Positions 36,266-44,608 of a DNA stretch of 64,000 bases are shown here, piece after piece. Under the pieces are notes generated by a model. It searched no databases, was not told the origin of the DNA, and was given only the letters and a program-made list of their open reading frames with translations. Position 1 is the stretch's first letter. Each line of letters begins with the position of its first letter. The position numbers and the translations under genes are program-made. Where the stretch lies: assembly GCF_003369925.1 (NCBI RefSeq), contig NZ_LARY01000004.1, positions 1 to 64,000 of the forward strand, written 5' to 3'. Origin of the DNA: Listeria kieliensis. GTDB lineage: Bacteria > Bacillota > Bacilli > Lactobacillales > Listeriaceae.

Positions 36266-37498
36266 ATGACAACTTTTAATGAAAAATTAGACAAATATGC
36301 AGAGCTGATCGTCAAAACTGGGGTCAATGTCCAGCCCGAGCAAAAAGTGGTAATCAATGCGAGCATTGATTCAGCCCCGCTCGTTCGCTTAATCGCTAAA
36401 CATGCGTTTCTTGTAAAAGCGAAAGATGTTATCGTAAACTGGACGGACGAAGGCGTCACCCTTGAACGCTATAAAGGTGCCCCACTTTCTGTTTTTGAGG
36501 AAGCGCCCGAACATCGCGTAAAAGAACGGACCGAGCTCGCTAAAGAAGGAGCTTGTTTTATTTCCATCGTCTCAGAAGATCCTGACCTATTAAAAGGTGT
36601 CGATGGGCAAAAAATCGCTGCTGGGCAAAAAGCTATGGGCGCAGCGCTTAAAGAATTTCGTGAGCTAACAATGTCCAATGCCATTAGCTGGACAGTTGTT
36701 GCGGCAGCTTCCGCCGGCTGGGCTGGGAAAGTTTTCCCTGAACTACCAGAAGCTGAACAAGTTCCAAAATTGTGGGAAACTATTTTTGAAACGACACGTA
36801 TCAACACAGCTGACCCAATCCAAACTTGGAAAAAACACGACGAAACACTTTATGCGAAAGCAAAAGATTTAAATGAAAAACAATTTAAAACGCTTCACTA
36901 TACAGCCCCTGGAACGGATCTTTATATCGGACTTCCAAAAGATCATGTTTGGGTTGGCGCGGGTAGTTACAATGAAAAAGGGCACGAATTCATGGCGAAT
37001 ATGCCAACAGAAGAAGTTTTCTGCTGTGCTGAAAAAACAAGTGTAAGTGGCTATGTTTCGAGCACAAAACCGCTTAGCTATGCAGGAAATATCATTGATA
37101 ACTTCAAACTTACTTTTAAAGATGGAAAAATAATCAAAGTAGAAGCTGAAAAAGGACAAGAAATCCTTGAAGATCTAGTTTCAACAGACGAAGGTTCTCA
37201 CTATTTAGGTGAAGTGGCGCTCGTTCCAGATCCTTCACCGATTTCACAAAGCGGCATTCTTTTTTACAATACACTGTTTGATGAAAATGCTTCGAATCAC
37301 TTGGCAATTGGAAGTGCTTATGCTTTCAATATTAAAGGTGGCGAAAACATGACTCGCGCGGAACTAGATGACCGTGGTGTCAATACAAGTCTTGTTCACG
37401 TCGACTTTATGATTGGTTCAAATAAAATGGATATTGATGGTGTGACAGAAAGCGGCGAAACTTTACCTGTCTTCCGAAACGGAGACTGGGCTTTCTAA
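36266..37498 (+). CDS. pepS: M29-family aminopeptidase (AmpS/PepS)
   Basis: A 410-residue metallo-aminopeptidase. M29 signatures include the N-terminal TGVNVQPEQKVVINASIDS. Metal ligands lie in the C-terminal half: Glu in LGEVALVPDPSPIS, His in NHLAIGSAY and His/Asp in LVHVDFMIGS. It cleaves N-terminal residues from peptides in the cytoplasm. AGAGAGGTG precedes the start. Confidence 0.92.
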   Translation: MTTFNEKLDKYAELIVKTGVNVQPEQKVVINASIDSAPLVRLIAKHAFLVKAKDVIVNWTDEGVTLERYKGAPLSVFEEAPEHRVKERTELAKEGACFISIVSEDPDLLKGVDGQKIAAGQKAMGAALKEFRELTMSNAISWTVVAAASAGWAGKVFPELPEAEQVPKLWETIFETTRINTADPIQTWKKHDETLYAKAKDLNEKQFKTLHYTAPGTDLYIGLPKDHVWVGAGSYNEKGHEFMANMPTEEVFCCAEKTSVSGYVSSTKPLSYAGNIIDNFKLTFKDGKIIKVEAEKGQEILEDLVSTDEGSHYLGEVALVPDPSPISQSGILFYNTLFDENASNHLAIGSAYAFNIKGGENMTRAELDDRGVNTSLVHVDFMIGSNKMDIDGVTESGETLPVFRNGDWAF

Positions 37499-37589
37499 TT
37501 CCTTTTTTCATTGAACACATATGCCGTGCATTTCGTTACATTTTCTTCTCTAGAGAAAACGGAAACCTAACACGGAAGAAGGTATATGC

Positions 37590-38858
37590 ATGAAATTTAG
37601 AGATTGGGACGTCAATTTAAAAGTGCGTCTATTTGGGGAAGCGCTGCTCGATATTTCTTTCTGGACAGTCTTTCCCTTCCTGACGCTATATTTTTCTGAT
37701 TCAATTGGACGCGCATTAACGAGTATTCTACTTATTTTTTCACAAATTTTAGCAGTGATCACGGCGCTTTTTGGAGGCTATTTTGCAGATACGTATGGCA
37801 GGAAACGAATGATGAGTATTTCGGTAATTGGTGAGGGCATTGGTTTTTTGATTTTTGCTCTCGGTGCCACATCTTTCATGCACTCCCCTTACCTGTCTTT
37901 TGCGGGATTCACACTGGCGAGTGTTTTCATGTCATTTTACCAACCAGCCAGTCAAGCGATGATCGCCGATGTAGTGGATCCAAGACATCGTAGTCACGTT
38001 TATTCCATTTTCTATATGATGGTCAACGTAGCTGTTGTTGTTGGACCTATTCTTGGTTCGATTGTCTTTCACGACTTTACGGTTGAAACATTACTCGCAA
38101 TTGCCTTTTTCGACCTTGTCTTGCTGTTTTTACTACAAAGATTCGGGCACGAAACGGCTCCGCTTGCACTAAACCCAGAATTGCGAAAAGCGCAAGGCAG
38201 TAAGTCGCTTGCCACTGTTATCATGGAACAAATAAAAAATTACACGCTGATTTTTAAAGATAAGATTTTCTTTCTTTACATTTTAGCAGGCATTATTATT
38301 TCTCAAGCGACAATGCAACTTGACTTGCTGTTCCCACTTTTTATCAAAGAAGAAATTGGCAATTCTACACTATTTGGGATTTCGCTAACCGGGGAGCAAC
38401 TTTTCGGACTTGTTGTGTCGATCAACGGCTTTTTCGTAGCTGCACTCACTGTTTTCGTAACTCGCATCATGAGTCGTTACCGGGAAAAATTTGTATTTAT
38501 GAATTCTTCCTTTTTGTTTGGGATCGGGCTCTTCTTATTCGCAGCTGTTGCGACACCATACGGAGCCATTGCCGCAATCATCATCTACAGTTTTGCTGAA
38601 CTTATGACAGTCGGCATCCAACAAAACTTTGTTTCAAAATTAGCACCAGAAGATAAACGAGCGATGTATTTTTCCGCAGCTGGTTTGCGTTATAATCTTG
38701 GAAAAGTGATCGCACCACTTGCCATTACACTATCAGCCGTAATCGGTTATTTTTTCACTTTCTCGATTATTGCAATCCTCGCATTTTTAAGTGGAATCAT
38801 TTATTATGTTATGTACGTCAAATATGAAAACAGTTCACGATCTGAGCACTCTATCTGA
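37590..38858 (+). CDS. MFS transporter
   Basis: A 422-residue transporter with 12 helices. The MFS loop 2-3 motif is GGYFADTYGRKRMM. The substrate is unknown; the fold is of the multidrug-exporter type. AAGAAGG precedes the ATG. It ends in a terminator that includes its stop codon. Confidence 0.87.
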   Translation: MKFRDWDVNLKVRLFGEALLDISFWTVFPFLTLYFSDSIGRALTSILLIFSQILAVITALFGGYFADTYGRKRMMSISVIGEGIGFLIFALGATSFMHSPYLSFAGFTLASVFMSFYQPASQAMIADVVDPRHRSHVYSIFYMMVNVAVVVGPILGSIVFHDFTVETLLAIAFFDLVLLFLLQRFGHETAPLALNPELRKAQGSKSLATVIMEQIKNYTLIFKDKIFFLYILAGIIISQATMQLDLLFPLFIKEEIGNSTLFGISLTGEQLFGLVVSINGFFVAALTVFVTRIMSRYREKFVFMNSSFLFGIGLFLFAAVATPYGAIAAIIIYSFAELMTVGIQQNFVSKLAPEDKRAMYFSAAGLRYNLGKVIAPLAITLSAVIGYFFTFSIIAILAFLSGIIYYVMYVKYENSSRSEHSI

Positions 38859-38870
38859 GTGCTCATTTTT
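38843..38870 (+). terminator. Terminator holding the MFS gene stop codon
   Basis: Stem TGAGCACT / AGTGCTCA (38843-38850, 38858-38865) followed by TTTTT. The stop TGA (38856-38858) lies at the loop edge. Confidence 0.85.
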
Positions 38871-38888
38871 CATTTAGTTAACAAATTC

Positions 38889-38917
38889 TTGTCATTTCTG
38901 TGATTTTCGTTTAAATT
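38889..38917 (+). promoter_or_regulatory. Candidate mreB-like promoter
   Basis: TTGTCA (38889-38894), 17 bases, TAAATT (38912-38917). The leader before the gene contains two copies of GTAAAAATA (near 38955-38977). Confidence 0.55.
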
Positions 38918-38993
38918 AGACAAAGCAGGGAAAAAATAACAGACGTATTTTGTAACTGTAAAAATAAGTGTAAAAATAGAAAGTGGTGTTGAA

Positions 38994-39989
38994 ATGTTTG
39001 GAACTACTACAATCGGTATTGACTTAGGAACAGCCAATATCTTAGTTTACAACCAAGAAAAGGGAATTATCTTAGATGAACCATCCGTTGTGGCGGTTGA
39101 TACAAACACGAACGATGTCCTCGCTTTTGGACATGAAGCAAAAGAAATGATGGGAAAAACGCCTGCGAACATTGCAATCATTCGCCCAATGCGTGAAGGC
39201 GTAATCGCCGATTTTGACGTAACGAGCGGTTTACTTCAACAAATCATGAAGCGAATCAATGCTTCTGAAGGAAGTTTTCGCAAGCCAAACGTCGTGGTCT
39301 CAACACCAAGTGGAGCTACTTCTGTAGAACGCCGTGCAATTAGTGATGCCGTACAAGCGGTTGGAGCAAAATCTGTAGTTTTAATGGAAGAACCGGTGGC
39401 AGCTGCAATCGGCGCAGACCTTCCTGTTTCTGAGCCAGTCGCCAATACGGTTGTTGATATCGGAGGCGGAACAACAGAAATTGCGATTATTTCTTATGGT
39501 GGTGTTGTTTCAAGTACATCCATCAGAACTGGTGGCGACCATATTGATGAAGAAATCATTAACTATATTCGTAAAGAATATAACTTATTAATTGGTGAAG
39601 CAACCTCTGAGCGCGTGAAAAAGGAACTCGCTTATGCACCCGTCCCGCATGCAGAACTTAAAACAGAAATCCGTGGACGCGACCTTGTAACTGGACTTCC
39701 AGAAACAGTCACGATCTCTTCCAATGAAATTCAAAGTGCGATTGAAGAATTGCTTGAACGAGTTCTCGAAGCGATTCGGCTTACACTTGAAAAATGTCCC
39801 GCAGAACTAAGCGGTGATATCGTCGATCGCGGCATCGTACTAACTGGTGGCGGAGCACTTATTCAAGGATTCAAAGAATGGTTAGTTGAACGGATTGATG
39901 TCCCCGTACATATGGCGCCGGAACCACTTAAATCCGTAGCAATTGGAACTGGCAAATCACTCGACTACGTAAAAATGATTTCTAAATAG
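38994..39989 (+). CDS. MreB/Mbl-family actin-like cell shape protein
   Basis: A 331-residue MreB. The phosphate-1 motif is [12 protein letters not shown], phosphate-2 [13 protein letters not shown] and the adenosine motif TGGGALIQG. It forms filaments under the membrane to guide wall synthesis. There are no mreC/mreD partners here, so this is a stand-alone paralogue like lmo1713 of L. monocytogenes (MreBH/Mbl type). Confidence 0.92.
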   Translation: MFGTTTIGIDLGTANILVYNQEKGIILDEPSVVAVDTNTNDVLAFGHEAKEMMGKTPANIAIIRPMREGVIADFDVTSGLLQQIMKRINASEGSFRKPNVVVSTPSGATSVERRAISDAVQAVGAKSVVLMEEPVAAAIGADLPVSEPVANTVVDIGGGTTEIAIISYGGVVSSTSIRTGGDHIDEEIINYIRKEYNLLIGEATSERVKKELAYAPVPHAELKTEIRGRDLVTGLPETVTISSNEIQSAIEELLERVLEAIRLTLEKCPAELSGDIVDRGIVLTGGGALIQGFKEWLVERIDVPVHMAPEPLKSVAIGTGKSLDYVKMISK

Positions 39990-39995
39990 TAAACA

Positions 39996-40024
39996 GACCG
40001 CTAACGTTGATTTAGCGGTCTTTT
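39996..40024 (+). terminator. Terminator of the mreB-like gene
   Basis: Stem GACCGCTAA / TTAGCGGTC (39996-40004, 40012-40020) followed by TTTTATTT. Confidence 0.9.
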
Positions 40025-40026
40025 AT

Positions 40027-40055
40027 TTGAAAAAAACGGGGAATTTTGCTAGAAT
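40027..40055 (+). promoter_or_regulatory. tRNA-Arg promoter
   Basis: TTGAAA (40027-40032), 17 bases, TAGAAT (40050-40055), about 44 bases before the tRNA. Confidence 0.7.
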
Positions 40056-40098
40056 AAGGACGTTGGGCTTCTTTTTACCTAAAGCGTTCATTCATTTT

Positions 40099-40170
40099 GT
40101 CCCCTTAGTAAAATGGATATTACAAGACCCTCCTAAGGTTTAGTTGTAGGTTCGATTCCTACAGGGGACG
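40099..40170 (+). tRNA. tRNA-Arg (anticodon CCU)
   Basis: A 72-base cloverleaf. The acceptor stem is GTCCCCT / AGGGGAC with discriminator G. The D stem is GTAA/TTAC, the anticodon stem AGACC/GGTTT (one G-T pair) with loop CTCCTAA. The T stem is GTAGG/CCTAC with loop TTCGATT. The anticodon CCT reads AGG. CCA is not encoded. tRNA-Arg genes are known phage attachment sites in Listeria, but I see no repeat of its 3' end nearby. Confidence 0.95.
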
Positions 40171-40193
40171 TTTATTTTATTATATGGCGTGAG

Positions 40194-40226
40194 AACGAGT
40201 TTCGATTTTCATCGAGCTCGTTTTTT
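40194..40226 (+). terminator. Terminator of tRNA-Arg
   Basis: Outer stem AACGAG / CTCGTT (40194-40199, 40217-40222) with inner TCGAT/ATCGA, followed by TTTTTTG. Confidence 0.85.
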
Positions 40227-40267
40227 GTTTGACTGAGTAGAGACTTCTGACTTTATAAAAGTATACA

Positions 40268-40301
40268 AAAAACAACCAATACCTCGCTATTGGTTGTTTT
40301 T
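40268..40301. terminator. Terminator of the DUF1697 gene
   Basis: A 14-base stem AAAAACAACCAATA / TATTGGTTGTTTTT with loop CCTCGC, downstream of the DUF1697 gene on the minus strand. Confidence 0.88.
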
Positions 40302-40342
40302 ATTCGCCTACATTTTGGAGTCCTCAAGACAGGTTTTTCTCA

Positions 40343-40882
40343 TCACATTTCCGCTATTTTTCTAGCCGTATTCGCTGTACGAATAGTGATCTTACTACTT
40401 ACATTCGAGTTCGCAGTTTTTGACCACCAGTTTGTTTTCTGATAGTCTTTTCGACTGAATGACCAGAAAACAGCATTTTTATAAGGCTGTATTTTCTCAA
40501 GCTCAACTTTAGGACTTCCCATTTTATCGTAAAATTCCTCATAAACTAAAGGAAACAAGAGAAAGATCAAATTGTCATAGATGGCTTTATCCGCATTTCC
40601 CCACCAATCAGGCGCATTGTCTATGATTTCCTTTAGTTCTTCTTGTAAAAGGACATGAATAGGTAATTCTAAGTTAAATTTATTTTTAATCATTGATTTT
40701 ATATTTTTAGTAAGTAGTAGTGTGTCTTCAAGTCTACTGGAAAAAATCACATTTCCACTATTTAGATACGTCGCAACCTCTACAAAGTCAAGTTCTTCAA
40801 ATCCTGTTTTTAATTCCGTCATCACTATCTTATTCTTGCCACTTACATTGATTCCTCGCAGCAAAGCGATGTACCTTTTCAC
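40343..40882 (-). CDS. DUF1697 protein
   Basis: About 179 residues. The signature is RYIALLRGINVSGKNKI at the start and TYLNSGNVIFSS after 40 residues, both hallmarks of DUF1697. The late TNWWSKTANSNVSSKITIRTANT also fits. The function is unknown. GTG 40880-40882 is used because AAGGAGGAG stands 6 bases before it; the upstream ATG precedes that site. The coding sequence looks more AT-rich than its neighbours. A -10 like sequence TATAAT (minus, 40988-40993) lies about 100 bases upstream. Confidence 0.82.
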   Translation of the reverse strand: MKRYIALLRGINVSGKNKIVMTELKTGFEELDFVEVATYLNSGNVIFSSRLEDTLLLTKNIKSMIKNKFNLELPIHVLLQEELKEIIDNAPDWWGNADKAIYDNLIFLLFPLVYEEFYDKMGSPKVELEKIQPYKNAVFWSFSRKDYQKTNWWSKTANSNVSSKITIRTANTARKIAEM

Positions 40883-41033
40883 ACGATTCTCCTCCTTTGT
40901 CAATCGATCTTAAGCCAAAACGAATTTCTTGCACTTGTTCTATGTTCCACTTGCGGGATATTGTAAAATTAAAAACAACTCTATTCTATTATACCAAAAA
41001 ACGCGAAAGCTTTTTGAAGCACTTGGTAGAAAA

Positions 41034-41066
41034 AAATCCTAAGGTTAGAAGTTAACCTTAGGATTT
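41034..41066 (-). terminator. Terminator of the ars operon, overlapping the arsC stop
   Basis: A perfect 14-base stem AAATCCTAAGGTTA / TAACCTTAGGATTT (41034-41047, 41053-41066). The arsC stop (41058-41060) lies inside the arm, and a T-run follows on the minus strand. Confidence 0.92.
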
Positions 41067-41474
41067 CTCATAATCAATCTCACCCATTTCGATTCGTCTT
41101 TTTAAATCTAAAACTTTTTTCTCAATGGTTTTTGCAGTCCCTTCGAACTCTATTTGACTCTTACCCGTAGGATCGTCAAGTCCCCAGTCCTCGCGATGAC
41201 TACATTTGATTTGCGGACATTCCACATTACACCCCATTGTAATCACGATATCTACTTCTGGAATGGCTTCTAATGTTTTTGAACTTTGACAAGACATATC
41301 AAATTGATATAGGTTATAAATCGTTTGTACGGCATCTTGGTTGATTTTAGGGACACTTTCGGTTCCTGCAGAAAAGCTTTCAAAAGTCTCACTTGCTAAC
41401 AATTTCCCGAGTGCTTCTGCCATTTGACTGCGGCACGAGTTGTGCACACAAATAAATCCAACTTTAGGCTTCAC
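41058..41474 (-). CDS. arsC: Thioredoxin-coupled arsenate reductase
   Basis: A 138-residue LMW-phosphatase-type ArsC. The P-loop is C9-x5-R15 (CVHNSCR), followed by SQMAEA. The redox cysteines lie in C82-N-V-E-C86-P and C91. The DDP motif (about 100-102) supplies the general acid. It reduces arsenate to arsenite for Acr3 export. GTG start follows AAGGAGG and overlaps acr3 by 11 bases. Confidence 0.9.
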   Translation of the reverse strand: MKPKVGFICVHNSCRSQMAEALGKLLASETFESFSAGTESVPKINQDAVQTIYNLYQFDMSCQSSKTLEAIPEVDIVITMGCNVECPQIKCSHREDWGLDDPTGKSQIEFEGTAKTIEKKVLDLKRRIEMGEIDYEKS

Positions 41475-42528
41475 GTTTCTCCTCCTTAAACCAGCTATTT
41501 GTCGCGTTTGCGATTCTTACTAAGATTAACATAACTGGCACTTCAACGAGAACTCCGACGATCGTGGCTAAGGCAACAGGAGATGTGGTACCGAAAATTG
41601 CGATTGCAACAGCTACTGATAACTCGAAAAAGTTGGAAGCTCCAATCATTCCTGCTGGCGCGGCAATGTCATGCGGCAAGCGCAAGGCTTTACATGCCAA
41701 ATAAGCCACAAAGAAAATCAAGAAAGTTTGGATAATCAGTGGAACTGCAATCAAAAGAATATGCACGGGATTATCTAAAATAACTTTTCCTTGGAATGAA
41801 AAAATAATGATGAGCGTTAATAATAATCCGATCACCGTCGTATGATTAAATTTCGGAATAAATTGCTTTTCAAAATAAACTTTCCCTTTTCGTTTCACTA
41901 AAAGCACTCGTGTTAAAATTCCTGCTACAAGCGGAACAACCACAAATAAAAAGACGGATAAAAATAGCGTATCCCAAGGCACGCTCACGTCACTTACGCC
42001 CAGTAAAAGTTTCACGATCGGAACAAACGCAATCAAGATAATGATGTCGTTTGTCGCCACTTGCACAACCGTATAAGCAGGATTCCCTTTCGTTAAATGA
42101 CTCCAAACAAACACCATAGCCGTACACGGCGCCGCACCAAGCAAAACCGCACCGGCTAAATAATCTTTCGCTAATTCTGCAGGAATCAACTGCTTAAAGA
42201 CTACGTAAAAGAAAAAAGCGGCGATGCCAAACATCGTAAAAGGTTTAATTAACCAATTTGTGACCCAAGTGACAAACAAGCCTTTTGGATTTTTTCCGAT
42301 GTCTTTAATGCTTTGAAAATCTACTTTCATCATCATCGGATAAATCATTAGCCAAATTAAAATAGCAATGGGAATCGAGACCTGCGCGTATTCAAATTGA
42401 TTTAAAAATCTTGGAATCTCTGGTAAAAACTTGCCTATACAAACACCAATCACCATACAAAGAATAACCCATACACTCAAATAACGATCAAAAAAACCGA
42501 TTCCTTCAAGTTTTCTTTTTTCCTTCAT
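41464..42528 (-). CDS. acr3: Arsenite efflux permease Acr3
   Basis: A 354-residue transporter with ten membrane helices. The Acr3 hallmark LLGAAPCTAMVFVWSHLTKG contains the conserved Cys needed for arsenite transport. A second conserved region is AAPAGMIGASNFFELSVAVAIAIFG. It is the middle gene of arsR-acr3-arsC and belongs to the Acr3 family, not ArsB. Confidence 0.93.
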   Translation of the reverse strand: MKEKRKLEGIGFFDRYLSVWVILCMVIGVCIGKFLPEIPRFLNQFEYAQVSIPIAILIWLMIYPMMMKVDFQSIKDIGKNPKGLFVTWVTNWLIKPFTMFGIAAFFFYVVFKQLIPAELAKDYLAGAVLLGAAPCTAMVFVWSHLTKGNPAYTVVQVATNDIIILIAFVPIVKLLLGVSDVSVPWDTLFLSVFLFVVVPLVAGILTRVLLVKRKGKVYFEKQFIPKFNHTTVIGLLLTLIIIFSFQGKVILDNPVHILLIAVPLIIQTFLIFFVAYLACKALRLPHDIAAPAGMIGASNFFELSVAVAIAIFGTTSPVALATIVGVLVEVPVMLILVRIANATNSWFKEEKREA

Positions 42529-42548
42529 TTTATGTACCTCCCCATTAG

Positions 42549-42564
42549 ATAGATAATCATCTAT
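42549..42564. promoter_or_regulatory. Inverted repeat between arsR and acr3, possible second ArsR operator
   Basis: ATAGAT-AATC-ATCTAT is a perfect 6-base inverted repeat. The same ATAGATAGAT element lies inside the arsR promoter (42955-42964), so both may bind ArsR. Confidence 0.5.
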
Positions 42565-42603
42565 GTATAAAATAAAACGAAACGCTTCCTTGCATCCGCG
42601 CAG

Positions 42604-42903
42604 CTAATTGCAAATGCAATTCAGCGAAGTCGAAAATAACTGATGAACAAAGCCTTCTAAGCGACTTGTTTCTTGTTCATTCAAACGGTAGAACATATTT
42701 TTCCCTTCTTTTCTGCATAGCACAAGTCCGCAAGCACATAATATTTTCATGTGATGAGAAAGAGTAGGCTGCGTAATCTTCATTTTTTCTAAAATTTCAC
42801 AGGCGCATAATTCGCCACAAGATAACATATCAAGAATCATTAATCGATTAGCATCTGACAATGCTTTCAACTGACTGACCGCCTGTTCATACTGAACTTC
42901 CAT
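42604..42903 (-). CDS. arsR: ArsR-family arsenic-responsive repressor
   Basis: A 99-residue winged-helix repressor. The metal site ELCACEIL gives C33 and C35 of the classic ELCxCDL motif. The recognition helix is QPTLSHHMKIL. There are further cysteines (C29, C55, C57, C63 and two near the C terminus), more than usual. It should release DNA on binding arsenite. First gene of arsR-acr3-arsC with its own promoter. Confidence 0.92.
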   Translation of the reverse strand: MEVQYEQAVSQLKALSDANRLMILDMLSCGELCACEILEKMKITQPTLSHHMKILCACGLVLCRKEGKNMFYRLNEQETSRLEGFVHQLFSTSLNCICN

Positions 42904-42944
42904 CTACACGCCTCCTCTTGAAAAAATTAGTCTATTCAAAACTA

Positions 42945-42973
42945 AGTATAATTAATAGATAGATGGTTGTCAA
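42945..42973 (-). promoter_or_regulatory. ars operon promoter and operator
   Basis: Minus strand TTGACA (42968-42973), 17 bases, TATACT (42945-42950). The spacer holds the ATAGATAGAT repeat (42955-42964) on the plus strand, a natural place for ArsR binding. Confidence 0.75.
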
Positions 42974-42990
42974 TATATCATATTAAATAA

Positions 42991-43025
42991 AACTAGCCTC
43001 GTTCCCGAAGAAATCAAGGCTGGTT
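42991..43025 (-). terminator. Terminator of the EIIB-DUF871 operon
   Basis: Minus strand stem AACCAGCCT / AGGCTAGTT with one mismatch, followed by TTTATTTAA. It separates the operon from the ars promoter. Confidence 0.7.
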
Positions 43026-43034
43026 GAATAAGCT

Positions 43035-44120
43035 TTATTTTTTCTCTACTAAGCGGAAATGTTGCCAAGGTTGAATCGTTTCAAGCAAGTAACGTTCTTC
43101 TGGAACCACACGAGCTACAACATTTGTATTTCCCGAGTTTTCCATAGCTTGGAGCGCGATTTGCATTTCGCCTTTGTAACGTTCATAACCATTATTGTCA
43201 ACCGTCACATCGCCTAATTCAAGCGAAACGGTGTCATGTGGGGCAAAATCAAATTGCTTGTAATTCACACGCGTCATCGTTGAACGAATCACATAAGCTG
43301 ATACATCGCCACGATTAAAGTGTTTTTGTGTCAAGACAAGTTCTTTTTCCACTTCTGTTGCTTGATCCAAGAACTCGACAGAAAGTTCTAGCTCATTGCG
43401 ATTTAGTTCGCTCAAAGCTTTTAGTTCTGCTTCAGAAGCAAACATATTGCCAACAATCACATCATCAATCAAGCCCGTATTCCAAAGATCTTTCGCTTGA
43501 ACTGCAATATCCATCCCGCGATGCTCTTCAAGTGTTGGAAGCCCACCATCTACGACAAACCACGGACCGTATTTCCCTTCATTTGAAGAAACAAAAGCGG
43601 CCGTCCGCAAGTTCAAATCTTTAAACTGCTTGCTCGTCCGTAAGAAATGCTCACGGGATAAAGCCGTATAACGACGTGGATAGAAATTATGGCAGCCAAT
43701 AATATTTGCTCGGTTAGCTTGGTAACTCAAAATATTATCCACATAACTCGTTCCATTGCTGATGTTGAGTTCAATCATCAAATTATTGTCATCAAATGAC
43801 ATTTCCGCTTCCTCTGAACCCGAGAAGCCAAGATCTAGTCGAAGCCCAGAAAGACCGATTTCTTTAAAACGATCAAGTTCTTTATAAGTGATATTAAGCG
43901 ATTCAAAAACCGTTGGATCGACGTCAGCAATCACTTCAAATCCAAGTTCATTCGCGCGTTTACAAATTTTTTCGAGCTTGGCAAACTCTTCTTTGTCATT
44001 TGCCGAAATTAAACACGTGAAAATACGACTGAAACCATATTTTGCTGCCATTTCCACATAGTTTAACGAATCTTCAAGCGGTACATGTTGCGGAAAAACC
44101 GAAATTCCTAATTTTCTCAT
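43035..44120 (-). CDS. DUF871 protein, MupG-like 6-phospho-muramidase or 6-phospho-glycosidase
   Basis: A 361-residue protein of the DUF871 family. The N-terminal TIM-barrel-like part starts LGISVFPQHVPLED and has GLRLDLGFSG and GCHNFYPRRYTALS; a smaller beta domain follows (about 245-361). S. aureus MupG, a family member, hydrolyses MurNAc-6-phosphate-GlcNAc taken up by a PTS. The neighbour here is a cellobiose-type EIIB, so another phosphorylated disaccharide is possible. The gap to EIIB is 63 bases; the two share the sigma-54 promoter. Confidence 0.83.
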   Translation of the reverse strand: MRKLGISVFPQHVPLEDSLNYVEMAAKYGFSRIFTCLISANDKEEFAKLEKICKRANELGFEVIADVDPTVFESLNITYKELDRFKEIGLSGLRLDLGFSGSEEAEMSFDDNNLMIELNISNGTSYVDNILSYQANRANIIGCHNFYPRRYTALSREHFLRTSKQFKDLNLRTAAFVSSNEGKYGPWFVVDGGLPTLEEHRGMDIAVQAKDLWNTGLIDDVIVGNMFASEAELKALSELNRNELELSVEFLDQATEVEKELVLTQKHFNRGDVSAYVIRSTMTRVNYKQFDFAPHDTVSLELGDVTVDNNGYERYKGEMQIALQAMENSGNTNVVARVVPEERYLLETIQPWQHFRLVEKK

Positions 44121-44183
44121 AACCTAAAAATCCTCTCTTCGAACGTTTTTTAAACACAAGTTGTAGTTTTATAACGCGAAAAC

Positions 44184-44498
44184 TTAATCCCTTTGCTCCA
44201 TCATTGCATAAGCTTGATTCAAAACATTTCTACCGTCCATCGTTCCGTAATCAATCGCATCAATAATTTCAACAGGAATCTCACGCGAACCAAATTTGCG
44301 TTTAAGTCCTTTCGCTAAAAAGCGCACTTGCGGGGCAAGCAAAACTACATCAACCTCTGAAATGTACTTCGAGACATCCGCTTCAGCAACCGCGATCACT
44401 TCAGCGTCCAATTGCTGCGACGCAATTTCTTCCTGCATCTTTTGCACAAGCAAACTCGACGACATCCCCGCAGAACAAATCAACATAATTTTTTTCAC
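44184..44498 (-). CDS. PTS EIIB, lactose/cellobiose type (stand-alone)
   Basis: A 104-residue EIIB. The phosphocysteine is C8 in MLICSAGMSSSLL. The second typical region is VVLLAPQVRFLAKGL. GTG start follows GGAGGTAGG. No EIIA or EIIC is next to it, so it must work with components encoded elsewhere, or serve a regulatory phosphorylation of the LevR-like activator. The latter is inference. Confidence 0.9.
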   Translation of the reverse strand: MKKIMLICSAGMSSSLLVQKMQEEIASQQLDAEVIAVAEADVSKYISEVDVVLLAPQVRFLAKGLKRKFGSREIPVEIIDAIDYGTMDGRNVLNQAYAMMEQRD

Positions 44499-44544
44499 GC
44501 TTTCCTACCTCCAACAATGGTGATTCACTGTCCACTTACATTAA

Positions 44545-44562
44545 ATGCAAGTTTTATGCCAA
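44545..44562 (-). promoter_or_regulatory. Sigma-54 promoter (-24/-12) of EIIB-DUF871
   Basis: Minus strand TTGGCATAAAACTTGCAT has GG at -24 and GC at -12 with correct spacing, close to the consensus TTGGCAC-N5-TTGCA. Transcription would begin near 44533, about 35 bases before the EIIB start. The adjacent LevR-like activator fits. Confidence 0.82.
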
Positions 44563-44608
44563 ATAAAACAGCGTCACACCAGGTTTTTTAGATTCTTTTG
44601 GCTAGAAG

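Noticed and set aside
36034-36272. 79-codon open frame on the minus strand between the small membrane protein gene and pepS
   Set aside because: No ribosome site, random-looking composition, and it overlaps the pepS start region.
37499-37589. Possible regulatory fold before the MFS gene (CCGTG with CACGG)
   Set aside because: Only five pairs over a long distance; no terminator-like hairpin or competing stem.
40099-42990. Prophage or integrative element at tRNA-Arg
   Set aside because: No integrase, no phage gene, and no copy of the tRNA 3' end found by eye downstream.
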